Shown: positions 36,395-48,577 of the stretch, piece after piece
Numbering within the stretch: position 1 is the first letter of the stretch
How the letters are laid out: every line of letters starts with the position of its first letter
Assembly (NCBI RefSeq): GCF_029168945.1
Contig: NC_083601.1
Span: 30,431,660 to 30,495,659 of the forward strand
Source: Cannabis sativa
Lineage: Eukaryota > Streptophyta > Magnoliopsida > Rosales > Cannabaceae
Length of the DNA: 64,000 nt
Reading direction: 5' to 3'
Translations under genes and position numbers: made by a program
Notes under the pieces: generated by a model
Databases searched by the model: none
What the model was told of the DNA's origin: nothing
Seen by the model: only the letters and a program-made list of their open reading frames with translations

Positions 36395-36740
36395 GAGTAA
36401 TTTGCGGTATAAATACCTAAGTTTAACTCTCAGTTACAAATAAATACCTAAGTTTAATTTTTGGCGGTAATAATACCTAAGTTATAATTTTGGAACTTTT
36501 GTAGTTACTTGCTTGTTAAGTTTTAAGTGAATTGCCACATGGCAATTCCTGATTGGTCCAAGTCATTAAATTTTTATTTTTTTAAAAAAGTTAATTTAAA
36601 TGTACCAATAAAAAAATGACACATGGATAATGACTTAAATTAGGTACCTATAGAGTTCTAAAAATATAACTTAAGTATTATTACTGCCAAAAATTAAACT
36701 TAGGAGAATTTAACTTAAGTATTTATGCCGCAAATTACTC
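36395..36740. mobile_element. Mutator-type MITE with 9 bp TSD
   Basis: The 346 bp element starts GAGTAATTTGCGGTATAAAT and ends with the near-exact reverse complement. It has a perfect 9 bp TSD, AAAAAATAA, at 36386-36394 and 36741-36749. The arms are long imperfect inverted repeats built from an AATACCTAAGTT unit. No ORF. Confidence 0.8.
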
Positions 36741-36961
36741 AAAAAATAATAAAATGGACTATTATAATTAAAATGAATGATATATTAAATAATAGTGTAT
36801 GAGACATAATTTTTAGAGTCGCTTAGCATTAGAGTATTTTTTAGTAGGAAGATACTAGAAGTAATGTGGAGGAAAGAGAAAATAAAATATTATAATATAG
36901 AGTATTGTTATTTTTTAGAATATTTTGTTAAAATTGTCATTTTTTTTTAAAATATTTTGTT

Positions 36962-37331
36962 AAAATTTAACTCCAATGGTGATAAAAAATGTGTGCTAAA
37001 TTTGGCCTAAGCTAAAAATTGTGCTAAATTTAGCACAAAAGATAGCATAGCCAAATTTTAACCCACAATAAATACTATATTTTTTAATTACCTCTTTGCC
37101 ACTTATTAATACTACTCAATTGACTTTGAATAAGATATATTTATAAGATATTAAAATAATATAAATAAAATTAATTATTTTGTATATTTTTAATGAACGT
37201 TAATGATAATATTAATTTTTATAATTAATTTGCACCTTTTATTAAAGTACAAATACAAAAAAAAATATATATGCTTTATGGTATATTTTAGGCCAAATTT
37301 AACCAAAATATACACTTATTGGAGATACTCT
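36962..37331. mobile_element. MITE of the AAATTTGGCC inverted-repeat family
   Basis: The left arm CTCCAATGGTG...TAAATTTGGCC is matched in reverse by the right arm GGCCAAATTTAACC...TTGGAGATACTC. A GTGCTAAATTTAGCAC palindrome lies inside. The right side is followed by TAA. The same family appears at 46671-47397. Confidence 0.5.
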
Positions 37332-37454
37332 AAGCATTGTTTGTATTGGAGATACTCTAAAGTGTCTAAGGCCATTGCATAAAAAAATGTTTAAATTAAT
37401 ATTTTTTACGTTTAAAAATGTTAATTGTACATATAATTATTTTTAAATATCCAT

Positions 37455-37959
37455 TCTATATAAAATGTGGCTATATAATAAAATTCGTAGTTTATGAGAA
37501 ATTATTCGGTGACTTTTTTTTTAAAATAAAAAAAAAATAAATTATTAGATGTTGCCACGTAAAGGGTCAGCATCCATACCTAAATATAATTAATTTGTAA
37601 TTAATAATAAATTTGTTCATATGGTTTATTTTCTTATTAAAAATTATTTTCAAATTTCATATTTAGAATTAGTTAAATTTTATATTATTTTAAATTAAAT
37701 TTGAATGTTTGGATAGTTTAACCAGATAAGTATTTTCATTAATTCCGAAGATAAATTTAGGACGAATAATAATAATTTTTTAATTACTATTACAAAGTAT
37801 AATAGTAATTTTTGTTTTTATTTAAATCACTATTATGCTTTCAAATTTTAATGATTATCACTACATTGAATATTATTAATTTTAAAATTATGATATTAAA
37901 AAAAACTAAAAACTAAAATAAAATTAACATATGTGACTTGGCACGTAACATCTATCTAG
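37455..37959 (+). mobile_element. Non-autonomous Helitron, same family as 20428-21194
   Basis: The 5' side reads TCTATATAAAATGTGGCTAT and the 3' side GCACGTAACATCTATCTAG followed by T. Both ends are near-copies of the Helitron at 20428-21194. The 3' hairpin is partly decayed and the 5' flank is T rather than A, so the exact start is uncertain. Confidence 0.5.
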
Positions 37960-39560
37960 TATATATATAAATGTGTAGATTGAATTAGATTAGTTACGAT
38001 ATTCAAGTGTAAATATTTTAGATTTTCTATTCTAATATTCAATTCACACAAGGGCGGATATTCACACTTTGCGAGTTGGATTAGATTAAATTAGATTAAA
38101 TTGTTTTTGCTCTGAACTTCATCATGTAAGCTCTATACGTATTTAGTGTCGATAGATCGAGTAATAAGAGCACTCCTACAGCTCCTCAATCTTCGTAAAT
38201 CTAGCTAAAATCTCTAAAAAAAAAAAAAAAATCTACATATGCACATCACATTACATGAGCTTCTCTAAATATGTTTTAGCTCAATCAGTGTAGCTTATTA
38301 GCTAATAAGTATAGAGCTTATATGAGCTTCTCTTTTACATATATATATGAATTAATATATATAAAAAATTTAGAATAAAATATACCATGATATATATACA
38401 ATTAATCATTAATGTTATGTATATATATTTTTTAAAATATTATATGTATATTAATTTAAAAGAGTTTTTTATTATACTTTTTAAAATATATTTTTTTATA
38501 TTTACACGAAAATATACAGATCAACCAATAGATCAACAAATAGAGTAATCTAAATTTCAGTCCAAATTCACATTATTGCAAATCACGCGGTAATTATCAG
38601 AGCAACTCAAATCGTGCAAAATAAAAAAAAAATGTTAAAAATTAGTATATAAAATGATTCTCCTAACAATTACAGTGTAATTATATTTTAAATACTATAT
38701 AAAATTATAAAGTATTAAAAATATAGAGAAAAATTTTTGAATGAAAAAAATATATTAAAAAATATTATATATAATTTAATAAGGAAAAAAAACGTATGTA
38801 AGGTGTATATAAGAAATTGATAATAATAATAAAAAAATTAGTGAAGACGTAAAGAAGAGAATAACTAATGAGAGCACCCTTAGAAACGAAAACTATGTGC
38901 TACTTGAGAAATTTTTCTTCAAATTTAATTAATTATAAATATAACATAAAAATTGAAGGAAGTTTTTTATTTTTAAATTTTAAAACAGTTTTTTTATATA
39001 TATATTAACGAAAATGTATATAAAAATTCAGGGTAATTGGTTGTAATATGTATGTCCAATATATTTTGTGTGCTTCATCATATTGAATCTTTAATCTTAT
39101 TTTACTTAAAAAAAATTAAATTTAAATAGGGTTAACAAAGTGAGAGAGGAGATTGAGTGATTTGATTCAATCTCTTTCATCTGGAGACTTTGTTTGTTAT
39201 CTCTTATCTGCAAGTTTTTCTTTTTATCTGGTTCGTAAGCATAATGTTGTTTTAATATTTTTTCCATTCATGTGGATTTGGATTTACAAAACTTCTATAA
39301 CAAAATAAAGAAGAACCTGAAGAAAAAAAAGAAAAAAAAATGCTTTGTACGAGATTAATGCCATCAATTTCATTCAGTTTCTTTTTTCTTAGAAAAAAAT
39401 GATTTCTATTCTTAGTTTTTTTTTTTTTTTTAAATGATTAATTTTTTTTCTCTTTTGTATTTATCTAGGTGAACCAATCAAATAGTAATTTAAAGTATGC
39501 ATGAGTACACACACTTTGACCAAATCAAACTACATTTTGATTCAATACACTAATGCCAAT
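37960..39560. other. Intergenic, very AT-rich
   Basis: No gene, clear repeat end or RNA gene is supported in this 1.6 kb. It has many A/T homopolymers. Confidence 0.4.
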
Positions 39561-39569
39561 AATATTTTT

Positions 39570-39989
39570 GGGTGATTCTACAATGAACCCCCTTAAAAGA
39601 GATATATTAATGCACCCTCTACTTGTTTCGTCATCCAAAAAAAATTTTTAGTCTAATTTTTTTTCATATCCATGTACGTTATAGCAATTTAAGATATCCT
39701 ACAAAATTTTGAGAATTTCGGAATAATTTACAATATAGAAAACAATGTTCAAACAGTCTATTTTACACTCGTATAAATTAAAATAGTCATGCGTGCAACA
39801 CACCGTTTGAACACAATTTTCAGCGTGTTTAACTTTTCCGAATTTCTTAAAATTTTGCAAAATGTCTTAAATAACCATAATTTACATGACCATGAAAAAA
39901 AATTTTGACTAAAAAATTATTTAGGATACTAAAACAGATAGAGATGTATTGATATACCCCTTTTCAGGAGGTGCATTATAGAATTTCCA
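39570..39989 (+). mobile_element. Mutator-type MITE, copy 1 of an inverted pair
   Basis: 420 bp, left end GGGTGATTCTACAATG, right end reverse complement TGGAAATTCTATAATG. Perfect 9 bp TSD AATATTTTT at 39561-39569 and 39990-39998. Inner inverted arms contain GTTCAAACAGTCTATTTTAC and its partner. Non-coding. Confidence 0.8.
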
Positions 39990-40160
39990 AATATTTTTTA
40001 AGAAATTTTCTACCATCACCAATTAAATTGGATTATAAGGAAAGTGTTGATGTGTCTATTATGAGGGGGTCTATTAAAGAATTTCCCAAAAATTCATACA
40101 GCTAACAAAACAATTTAATTTGCAATAAAAATTCACATAATAACTTACATAAAAATTATT

Positions 40161-40580
40161 GGAAAATTCTACAATGCACCCCCTTAAAATGGATATATTA
40201 ATGCACCCCTATCTATTTTAGCATCCGAAATAATTTTTTAGTCAAATTTTTTCTCATGGTCATATACGTTATAATTATTTAAAACATCCTGCAAAATTTT
40301 AAGAAATTTGGAAAAATTTAACACGCCAAAAATTATGTTCAAACAATGTGTTGCATGCGTGACTATTTTATTTTATACCCGTGTAAAATAGACTGTTTGA
40401 ACATTATTTTCTATATTGTAAAATATTCCAAATTTTTTAAAATTTTGTAGGATATTTTAAATAGCTATAACGTATATAAATATGAAAAAAAAATTAGACT
40501 AAAACATTTTTCTGGATGCCGAAACAAGTTAAGGGTGCATCAGTACATCCTTTTGAAGAGGGTGCATTGTAGAATCACCC
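40161..40580 (-). mobile_element. Mutator-type MITE, copy 2 of an inverted pair
   Basis: 420 bp, related to copy 1 but in the opposite direction: GGAAAATTCTACAATG on the left and GGGTGATTCTACAATG on the right, read inward. Perfect 9 bp TSD AAAATTATT at 40152-40160 and 40581-40589, different from that of copy 1, so the two inserted independently. Confidence 0.8.
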
Positions 40581-40684
40581 AAAATTATTAGAGTAATCCA
40601 GACTATAAATTTAAAAACAATGTATAAAATAGTTTTTTAAAATTATATTCTATTTCTAATCTCATGTAATAAACAAGATATTTT

Positions 40685-40962
40685 ATAAACTTACTTCTTG
40701 TAATTGGAATAATAGTGTGTTGGATGATCTATTGGTTAATGTCAAGAACTTATTATCTTTCGGTCTAAGGCTAGCTATTTCTTATGTTCTTAGAGAAAAT
40801 AATGTTCTAGCTCATAACTTAGCTAAATTTGGTCTTAGATTAGATAATGAGGTGGTTTGGAATGGTCCTTCACCTTCCATATAACTTGCAGCTTTATTTG
40901 CTTTGTACGGTTTCTATGTTTTTCAATAAAGCACAAGTTTCTTAAAAAAAAAAAAAAAAAAA
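40685..40962 (+). mobile_element. 5'-truncated LINE with poly(A) tail and perfect TSD
   Basis: About 278 bp encoding the end of a plant LINE RNase H (LRENNVLAHNLAKFGL) to a TAA stop. A short 3' UTR and a run of about 20 A follow. It is flanked by a perfect 14 bp TSD, AAACAAGATATTTT, at 40671-40684 and 40963-40976. Endonuclease-driven insertion by reverse transcription with heavy 5' truncation is clear, and the perfect TSD suggests a fairly recent event. Confidence 0.88.
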
Positions 40963-40976
40963 AAACAAGATATTTT

Positions 40977-41650
40977 GGGTTGGATGGAGATCTGTAATTT
41001 TCCATAAATTGGAAATTGGAAGATGTGATATTGATGAGTCACCTCTTAGGTGGTCCCTCCCCCAAACTCATCAGTCATCACTGATTAATGGTCCTGCACT
41101 GCATGCATTACTTCTACTGTGACACACGTACGAATGCTCATCACTCAAAATTTCTTTTTTGTTTTAGGAAAAGGATGTCCTTTGAACAGAAACAAAAATA
41201 ACAAGATCAGAGATCATCACCAATCCAAATATGGCTACTTCCTCAACTAATTGGAACCACAATAAAACTCAAAAATGAAATCAACCAAAATTAGTCAACT
41301 AATTTGGAACCACAATAAAACTAAAATCAAAGCCCATGTGATGTGTACCTCAATTTTTTTAATTAATTGAACGTGTAACATGTACATTTATTTGTATACT
41401 GCTTTTCTCCATTTTTTATTTGTAGAAATATAATATTAATGTGATTCTTTATTACTGGGTGCTTTTAAGGAAAACAAAAATTGTTTAATGTTGCTTTCAT
41501 CTACAGTTTTGGTATTTTGATATTCCGATCACGTTCTCACAAATCTTATCCCAAATATAGTTTGCTCAAATTTTAGATGAGGTTGTTGTTAAGATTTTTT
41601 TATGTGTTATTGTAAAAGATATTTGTTGTTCATTTTGTTTTATGTTGTCG
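40977..41650. other. Intergenic
   Basis: No gene supported. Contains a short imperfect duplication near 41225-41330 (AACTAATTTGGAACCACAAT-like text twice). Confidence 0.4.
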
Positions 41651-41654
41651 GAAG

Positions 41655-41960
41655 AATTTAGACAACGTTTGACGTTTAGTTGAAAAGAATGAAAACATAA
41701 TAATGAGAATGAGAATAAGAATACGAATGGAATAAAATTTAAAATGTATAAAAAAAATTTGATACAAAAATTATTAATTTTTTTCTCATCATGTATTAGA
41801 ATGGTCTTTCTTTCCATTTTAAAATGGAATTATCTTTCCACCAAAATAGTGGAAATGTCATTCCAATACTTTAATATTCAACCAAACAAAGAAATGAAAT
41901 GGAGATTGTTTCCTTTCTTTTCTATTCTATTTCATTAGATCCAACCAAACGCCATCTAAT
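41655..41960. mobile_element. MITE-like element with GTTTGGTTG-type ends
   Basis: The left side ATTTAGACAACGTTTGACGTTT and the right side, read in reverse, ATTAGATGGCGTTTGGTTGG are related. The interior has inverted GAATG/CATTC and GGAAA/TTTCC pairs. No sure TSD. Confidence 0.35.
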
Positions 41961-42428
41961 GTAAAATAAAGATTTGATACTTAATTAAAAAATAGCAAGT
42001 ACTCAACCTAGAATGACGAGTGTTTAAACGAAACTCCCAGATAAATAGGATTATAATAAAAGCGATGAACACAAGAAGTATAGTGGTTCAGTCTCAGATC
42101 ACGGTCTGCTTAGTCCACTGTTGCAAGGATTTTCTGTCTTCTCTTATTCATGTTGGATCGCCCCTTTATATACAAAGCAAGTGTCATTTTAGTTACACAG
42201 AACTTATAATTGGTTATAAAACCGTTTTACATTAAATATTAACATTAAATTGAAATAAAAAAACGTAAATGAATAAATGAAAAACAGTTTAAATTCGTTT
42301 TACTAAATATAACAACGTATGGGACTTCCATAGCGAGAGTTGCTTGTTCATCTTCTCGCACAAGTTCCCAGACTTAGGGTGCGTTTTATCATAAAGGAGG
42401 CTAATGAACGTCGTATCGAGGTATCTGC

Positions 42429-44335
42429 TGTTGGAATATGTTTTACCAGGATCTAGATTTACTAACAAGTATGTTTCATTAACATCCTAATATGAATTTC
42501 TAAAACAATGAAATAAACACATAAGAAGTTTAAGAAACCTTACATTGGGTGCAGCGGAATAATATGTCTCTTTCCCCTCAGATCTCTAACCCTTGTATCC
42601 TTTCTGTTGCAGAGTATCACCAAGATCTGAGCCCGAATGTCCTTCTCTTCAGTTTGGATTCTTCACAATCTTCCAAACTATGATTGAGATACCACTTGAT
42701 GTGTGTGGGCAATCACTCTATCACTCAAGGTTTTGAAAATTGAAGAAGAAAAGAGGGAGAGAGGTTCGGCTATAGAAGGATAGTCAGATGGCTCAAATTT
42801 TTCTGAAGGCAAAAATTTCTGATTTTCAATCTCTTATTAAGTGTGAGCCATCACTCTCTATTTATAGGTAACCACTAGGTTTAGGTTAGGAATTACTTGG
42901 CATTAAAATAATGAAAATAATAATTGGAAAAAGCCTTACAAGTGGTCGTCCATAGAGTTAATGGGCCCCACTTGGTATTTTACAATTTTGGCAATTTTTA
43001 TTCTATTTTTTCAAAAACGCCAATTTTCCAATTCTAACCATTTAAATGCCAAAACTAATTATTTAATAACTAAAATAAATTATTAAATAATATTGTCATT
43101 TAATATAATTATTAATTATACATAATAAAGTCTTCCAATTAATAAATAAAACCTAGAATCTCTTTCTTTACAATTTAGCCCTTGCTTAGTGAAAATTCAT
43201 AAACTAGACATAGTATAATTCTAAATTCATAAACTAGACATAGTATAATTCTAGAATTATAATTGATTAATTAAAATCAATTATCTAAGTCTTACAAGCA
43301 GTATAGTCTCAACTAGAATGGGGACCATGAGCCTATATTACTGAGCTTCTAATAAGCTGAACCAGAATTTACCAAGTAAATTCTCTAACTTATTAATTCC
43401 TTGTTGCATCCACTCTTAGAAGTTGGAATTGCACTATCAGTCATATAGAACGCTCTATATATTCCACCATATAGATACGCTATCACTTTTAACCATCGTT
43501 ATAATCTCAATAATCAAAGATCCTCTACATAGATGATTTACACCGAGTGAGATAAATTTACCGTTTCACCCCTCAATATATTTTGATCCTTAAAACACTT
43601 AGCAACCTGTAAATGATGTTTTAGTGAACTAAAATATAATCACTGAAACAAGAGCTCTTCCATTTACATCTATTTAGCCAAGCTCGAAGGAAATCATCAT
43701 TTAACTTCTAAATACCTATAGAACCTATAGATTCCATATTTATGTTTAGCGCTCCCACTCAATCATACTATCATGTTCCCAAAATGTACGTATCACCCTG
43801 ACCCAAAAGTAGGCTTAACTAACAAATCAAAGAAGATGAATAACACTCCTGAAATTAAGCCTAAGCATATCAAGATTAAGATATTTTGATCTAAGATCAA
43901 TTAGTGATATTGACTTGGAAAGATACAACGGTAAGTATTATAACATCTTAACCAAGATCAATATCGGTTCAGTCCAATGTATACTCCATACATTCGAAGC
44001 TAGTATACTTTGCCAATATTCTAGAAAGAACATAACACTTATGCAAAGTGTAAGTACACTTCATCGCTGATTATCACATCAGTGTAAATCCAATGCACTG
44101 ATGAAACAGGGACTTTGTCTTTCGAAGCATATAATCATAATCACATTCCACTGTGTTGACATCACTGTAATTGTAAATGACTTATATGTTCTGGACTTAA
44201 CAGATTTTGTATATATATATATATTAAACCATAAACATGAAAACAACATGTAAACATAAATAACTTCCAATCTTTTATTGATAACAAATCAGATTAGATT
44301 GTAATGGGTTTTATTTAGGGCGTAAAATCCCAACA
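42429..44335 (-). mobile_element. Solo LTR (1,907 bp)
   Basis: On the minus strand it starts TGTTGGGATTTTACGCCC and ends TATTCCAACA. It is flanked by a perfect 5 bp TSD, TCTGC, at 42424-42428 and 44336-44340. No second LTR or internal domain is present, so it is a solo LTR left by LTR-LTR recombination. A 30 bp tandem duplication with unit ACTAGACATAGTATAATTCT occurs at about 43188-43251. Confidence 0.85.
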
Positions 44336-44602
44336 TCTGCGTCCTAATCGAGTCGCGTATGTAGATACCTTATCAACGCCGATAATATAGGATATGCGAG
44401 TCCTCATCAAGTCATCGTGTACGATGGGTCATTTGGACCAATTCTTTATGTAAAGAAATGATCAATATACTAAGTCGCAAGAGAAGACTATTTAGTCATT
44501 GCATATATCTCAATATATGTGCGACTTGTATACTTCTGTCTTGGTCCTGCTTTTACTTTATATTACGTGAGGCGTAATAATGCGACAAGACTCTGTCACG
44601 GT

Positions 44603-44957
44603 CAGTGGTAGACTTAGGATTGAATTTTAGAGTGGGATTAGTTATACATTTAATATAATCTAAAATAATAAATAACTAGCTAAATTTAAGTGAAAACATC
44701 CTCCTATTCTAGTGGTCATAAGTTTGAATCTAGTTTGAACCTTATACTATTTGTTTTTTTAATAAATAAAATGTAGATACACATAGAAAAAAAGAGAGCA
44801 AAGGGATTCAAAACATGATCTCTCATATAAATTTAAAGCATCTTAACTAATTGTTCTATTTAACTATTATGGATATATGAAAGCAACAATTGTATATTAA
44901 TATATTTTCAAATCTCAGGGTGGGCTTTAGGCCTCCCTCAATACCCCTAAGTCCGCC
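44603..44957. mobile_element. hAT-like non-autonomous element (probable)
   Basis: The left end is CAGTGGTAGACTTAGG. The right end, read in reverse, is CGGGCGGACTTAGG. This resembles the CAGGGGCGGAG-type ends of hAT elements. The flanking 8 bp match only partly. No transposase ORF. Confidence 0.45.
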
Positions 44958-45279
44958 CGATCACATCATCTCGCGAGTTTGGTTCATGCGAGATTTATTC
45001 TCGAGGAGTCCCTTCTTGACAGCTTAGCAATCCTCAAGGGATGTAAGTCCACGTGTCACTTTTATAAAAACCTGGTCTTGAATTTCTATGCAAAAAATTC
45101 GCACTTTTACACTTTATAAATTATATTTTTATATAACAAATAAATTGCCTATTCATTTTGGTTTTCTCTAAAAAATAATATTTTTCTAGAAAGAAATTCA
45201 TTATTTCAAAATTTCTCTCTCAAATTTAATCATGTTTCTATAATAGTTTAAGTTTGTTTCACAATTCACAACAAGAATT

Positions 45280-45840
45280 TTAGTTATTACCAGTGGAACA
45301 AATTCACCGCTGAATTAATACTCACAGACAACTACTATTAAATGTAATTTATTTTTTATATATATAAAATTGTATTAGTAGCAAACCCATGTACTATTAG
45401 CAGCGGGAGGTCTGCTTGATAGCAAAAATGTAGGAAGTTTCCCGCTCATTTGTCTTCAAAATTTTTTTCATTAATTTATTATCGGCGGAACGTTATTATT
45501 ACCAGCAGAATAATCCGCCACTAATAAAATACAATGAGATTCATCAATGCTCCTTCATTTTCTTTCTTTTCACTCTCAAAAATCCATACCCCGTTCACCT
45601 CCTTTTGCACTTCCTGATCTCCCTCCACCCACTCCAAAATCCTCAAAAATTCCTCTCTCTCTCTCTCTCAACGAGCCATTCCACCAAGTTAAGCCACCCC
45701 GTTCTCGTTTCGCTCTCTCCTTTGAGGTCGAAGCACACATTGTCGCCCCACCCGCCGTCACTCATCCCTAATTTTTGTGCAAGTGTCATGGAAGCCACCA
45801 ACTATAGTTTGTCTCTAATTTCTTCATGATTTAATTATAT
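45280..45840. repeat. Unclassified repeat with GCGG/CCGC motifs and a CT microsatellite
   Basis: Short motifs such as ATTACCAG(T/C)(A)G and GCGGGA/CCGC recur in both directions between 45290 and 45530, in the style of CACTA sub-terminal repeats. A C-rich stretch with a CT microsatellite (about 45652-45670) follows. Short ORFs exist on both strands, but none resembles a known protein. Confidence 0.35.
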
Positions 45841-46670
45841 ATATATTTCTAGTCTTTTATATTTTTTTTATTAGAGTTATAATCGTTGTTCGTATCAAGC
45901 GTACAATTAATATGATTACTCATATTTTAATTAGATATACTCTAAAGCTAAATGAATTTTACTTTACCTCTTTAATTTAATTTATGATCATAACATAATA
46001 TTTTTCTAAAAAAACAAAAATTCTCTCTAATATCTGTCACTATTCACCTCTCCTTTCCTATAACTCCAACACTGACCCTGTCGGTCCTTTATCTATTTAT
46101 ACCGAAGAAAAAAAATGTTAGCCTAGCTAACTTATTTTTTTTACTAAGAGAGTCATATCACCTGGCGGAATGAAATCTGATTCCATATATATGTGCTATA
46201 GTCTATATAGAATATATGCTCTGGCTATACTTTAATATTTTATTTTTTTTGAATAAACTATACTATAATATTAATTCCTTTCAAGTTGGTGGGCATGCAA
46301 TTAATTCGCTTCTAATTTAATTATTATGAGTTTCATCACCACACATTTTTTCTTTTAATTTGTAAGCTTCACTACACAAAATTTATTTCCTTTAATTTCT
46401 AGACAGAAACAGTACACACACATATTTGAAAATGTCACCATATAGTTTTAATCACTAATTCAAGTTTCTTCTAACATTGTCTTTTGAACAGCTTGCACAT
46501 GAGGGCATCTCTAATGAAACACCGTATATGTAATTAACGTCGACTCAAATTTTTTAAATATTTTATTTAATTAAAAGTATTCAATAATTAAACAAATAAA
46601 TGAGCACCGCCATGTTGATGTTGAACCATTTTTTAAAGTTTTTTATTGAAAAGTCAAAGTAGAACCCTAA

Positions 46671-47397
46671 GACCATCTCTAATAATGTAAAATTTGTGTT
46701 AAATTTAACACAAAAAAAAATAAATTTGTACTATATTTAACCCGCCATTTATAATTATGTTCCAATGTCAAATAATTAATTATATTAATAGTTATTTGAT
46801 ATTTTATTGAGAATATACAAAAATTATTATTTTTTATTGTTTAAATAATGGTAATATGGTAAATAAAGAATGTAAAATTTAGTAAAAATCAATGAATATA
46901 ATAATTAGTGGTATTATAGTAAATAAAAAAGTAACATTTATTGTGGGCCAAATTTAGTACAATAATGTTAGGGAAATTTATATGTTATATTAACTTTTGC
47001 CATTTTTTTACAGAAATACTGTCAGACGATATTTTTTACTGTGTTTTTTTATAAGTTTCATACTGTAGTATACTGTGTAAAGTTTTCATTGTTGTTCTAC
47101 TGGTGTTTTTTAGTTGCTCTACTGTTGTTTTGAGTTGTTATGTTTTGTGTTCTACTGGTGTTTTATAAAAACACAATATTTTTGAAAAGATTTTCGTGTG
47201 ACAGTATTTTTGTAAAAGTTAACCCAAATTTCAGTATTTTTATAAGTTTCTCTAATATTATATCTTGTGCCAAATTTAGCACAACTTTTAGCATGTGCCA
47301 AATTTAGCACACTTTTTAAAAATTGGAGCAATAACTTTTATTAAGTGTGCTAAATATAACTATACACCACATTTTTAACACTCCGTTAGAGATGCTC
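46671..47397. mobile_element. PIF/Harbinger-type MITE with a nested MITE
   Basis: Ends GACCATCTCTAAT and, in reverse, GAGCATCTCTAAC. TAA flanks both sides (46668-46670 and 47398-47400). Arms carry GCCAAATTTAG(C)AC palindromes like the element at 36962. A second element (46971-47252) interrupts it. Confidence 0.65.
46971..47252. mobile_element. MITE nested in the PIF-type MITE
   Basis: Left end GGGAAATTTATATG; right end in reverse GAGAAACTTATAAA. TA flanks both sides. Removing it, with one TA, restores the outer palindrome of the host element. Superfamily not certain. Confidence 0.5.
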
Positions 47398-47589
47398 TAA
47401 GCTACAATAATGTTAAAATGTTAATTAGTGAAATATATATTTATATAATTAAATGTTAATAAATAGTACTTTTATTATCGACAATATATAATGTAGCTTA
47501 AAATAATTTTAATTTCTTGTTTACTCCACAACGTTAAGAAGATGACCTTTTTTATCAACTTGATTAGTATTTACTACGAACGCCTATAA

Positions 47590-47890
47590 GATAATTTTTG
47601 AGTCACAATATAAATATTTTGTAATAATATTAACATATGACTTTTATTTTTAATAAAAAATTATTTTGATTTAAATATAATATTTAAATAAAATTAGTAA
47701 TAATTTAATTTTAGTCACAATAAGTATGTATTGTAATTAAAAATAAATTTATTTACAAAAAATTGTGATTTTTGTTACTAATTAATACTTTTAGTCACAA
47801 TTTAAGAATAATAATTTATAATTAGTCACAATTTTTTTTTTACTTTTAATCACAAATTTTATTAAGACTAAAAATAAAAAATTTTGTAGG
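47590..47890. mobile_element. Decayed CACTA-type MITE with GTCACAA repeats
   Basis: Repeated TTTAGTCACAA/TTGTGACT text and a right end AAATTTTGTAGGGT match the better preserved element at 59327-59655 (ending TTTTTTGTAGTG). The termini have mutated. Confidence 0.45.
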
Positions 47891-48044
47891 GTAGCATAGC
47901 ACATATAAGAGTTACCAAAACATATAAATGTATATTTATGATTGTACAAGAAAACTAATTATTTAAAGAGCAACCATATATATTATAAATATATTCTGTT
48001 ATTCATAATGATTACACGATCACTACTTCATCATCATGATCATC

Positions 48045-48076
<32 letters not shown>

Positions 48077-48105
48077 TATTCTTAGCTATAAGGTTGGAGG
48101 ATTAA

Positions 48106-48333
48106 TTAATTAAAAGCACGATTATTATTGGGGTTTTGATGAGGAGGAGGAGTAGTAGTAGTAGCGCTCTCTTCTTGAATGGTATCCAATCTTCTGATGA
48201 GAAAACTTGGCCTCCTTTCTGAGCAGACCATGTTTTGTGGTGCTGCTTCAAGCCTCACTTGTAATGAAGTTGCATTATTATTATTATTATTATAATTACT
48301 CTTAATAATGATGCCTCCAGGTGTTCTTGACAT
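48106..48333 (-). CDS. Small intronless gene, uncharacterised 75-residue protein
   Basis: I do not recognise this protein. The ORF begins MSRTPGGIIIKSNY, then an Asn run, then VRLEAAPQNMVCSERRPSFL and IRRLDTIQEE, a Thr/Pro run, and ends NNRAFN. The compact middle part, with an arginine-rich SERRPSFLIRR motif, looks conserved in style, like small plant regulatory proteins. A clean TATA box (CTATATAAAT, minus strand) lies about 90 bp before the ATG. Low-complexity Asn and Thr tracts come from microsatellites (ATT, GTA) in the DNA. It has no signal peptide or membrane span. The chance that it is a random ORF is real, but the TATA placement and codon-like content favour a gene. Confidence 0.5.
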   Translation of the reverse strand: MSRTPGGIIIKSNYNNNNNNATSLQVRLEAAPQNMVCSERRPSFLIRRLDTIQEESATTTTPPPHQNPNNNRAFN

Positions 48334-48420
48334 AATATAATTATATATACTGTGTATTTGCCCTTACAATAAATATATGTAAGTTTTTGTTTGAGGATTA
48401 TCATTGCCATAAACTCATAC

Positions 48421-48430
48421 ATTTATATAG
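48421..48430 (-). promoter_or_regulatory. TATA box of the small 48106-48333 gene
   Basis: CTATATAAAT on the minus strand, 88 bp upstream of the start codon. Confidence 0.5.
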
Positions 48431-48577
48431 GATCGATATAGTTGTAAAATTTAAAATCAATTAATGGCCACGTAAACACTAATATAAGATGCCCATTTGA
48501 AAAAAATAAAAAAGATGCCTATGTGATATATACATGAGATGCCCCACTTGGATATTTATGGATATATATGATGCATG

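Noticed and set aside
45547..45829. Short ORFs rich in Ser/Pro/Leu around a CT microsatellite
   Set aside because: Low complexity on both strands, no start context or family match; more likely repeat DNA.
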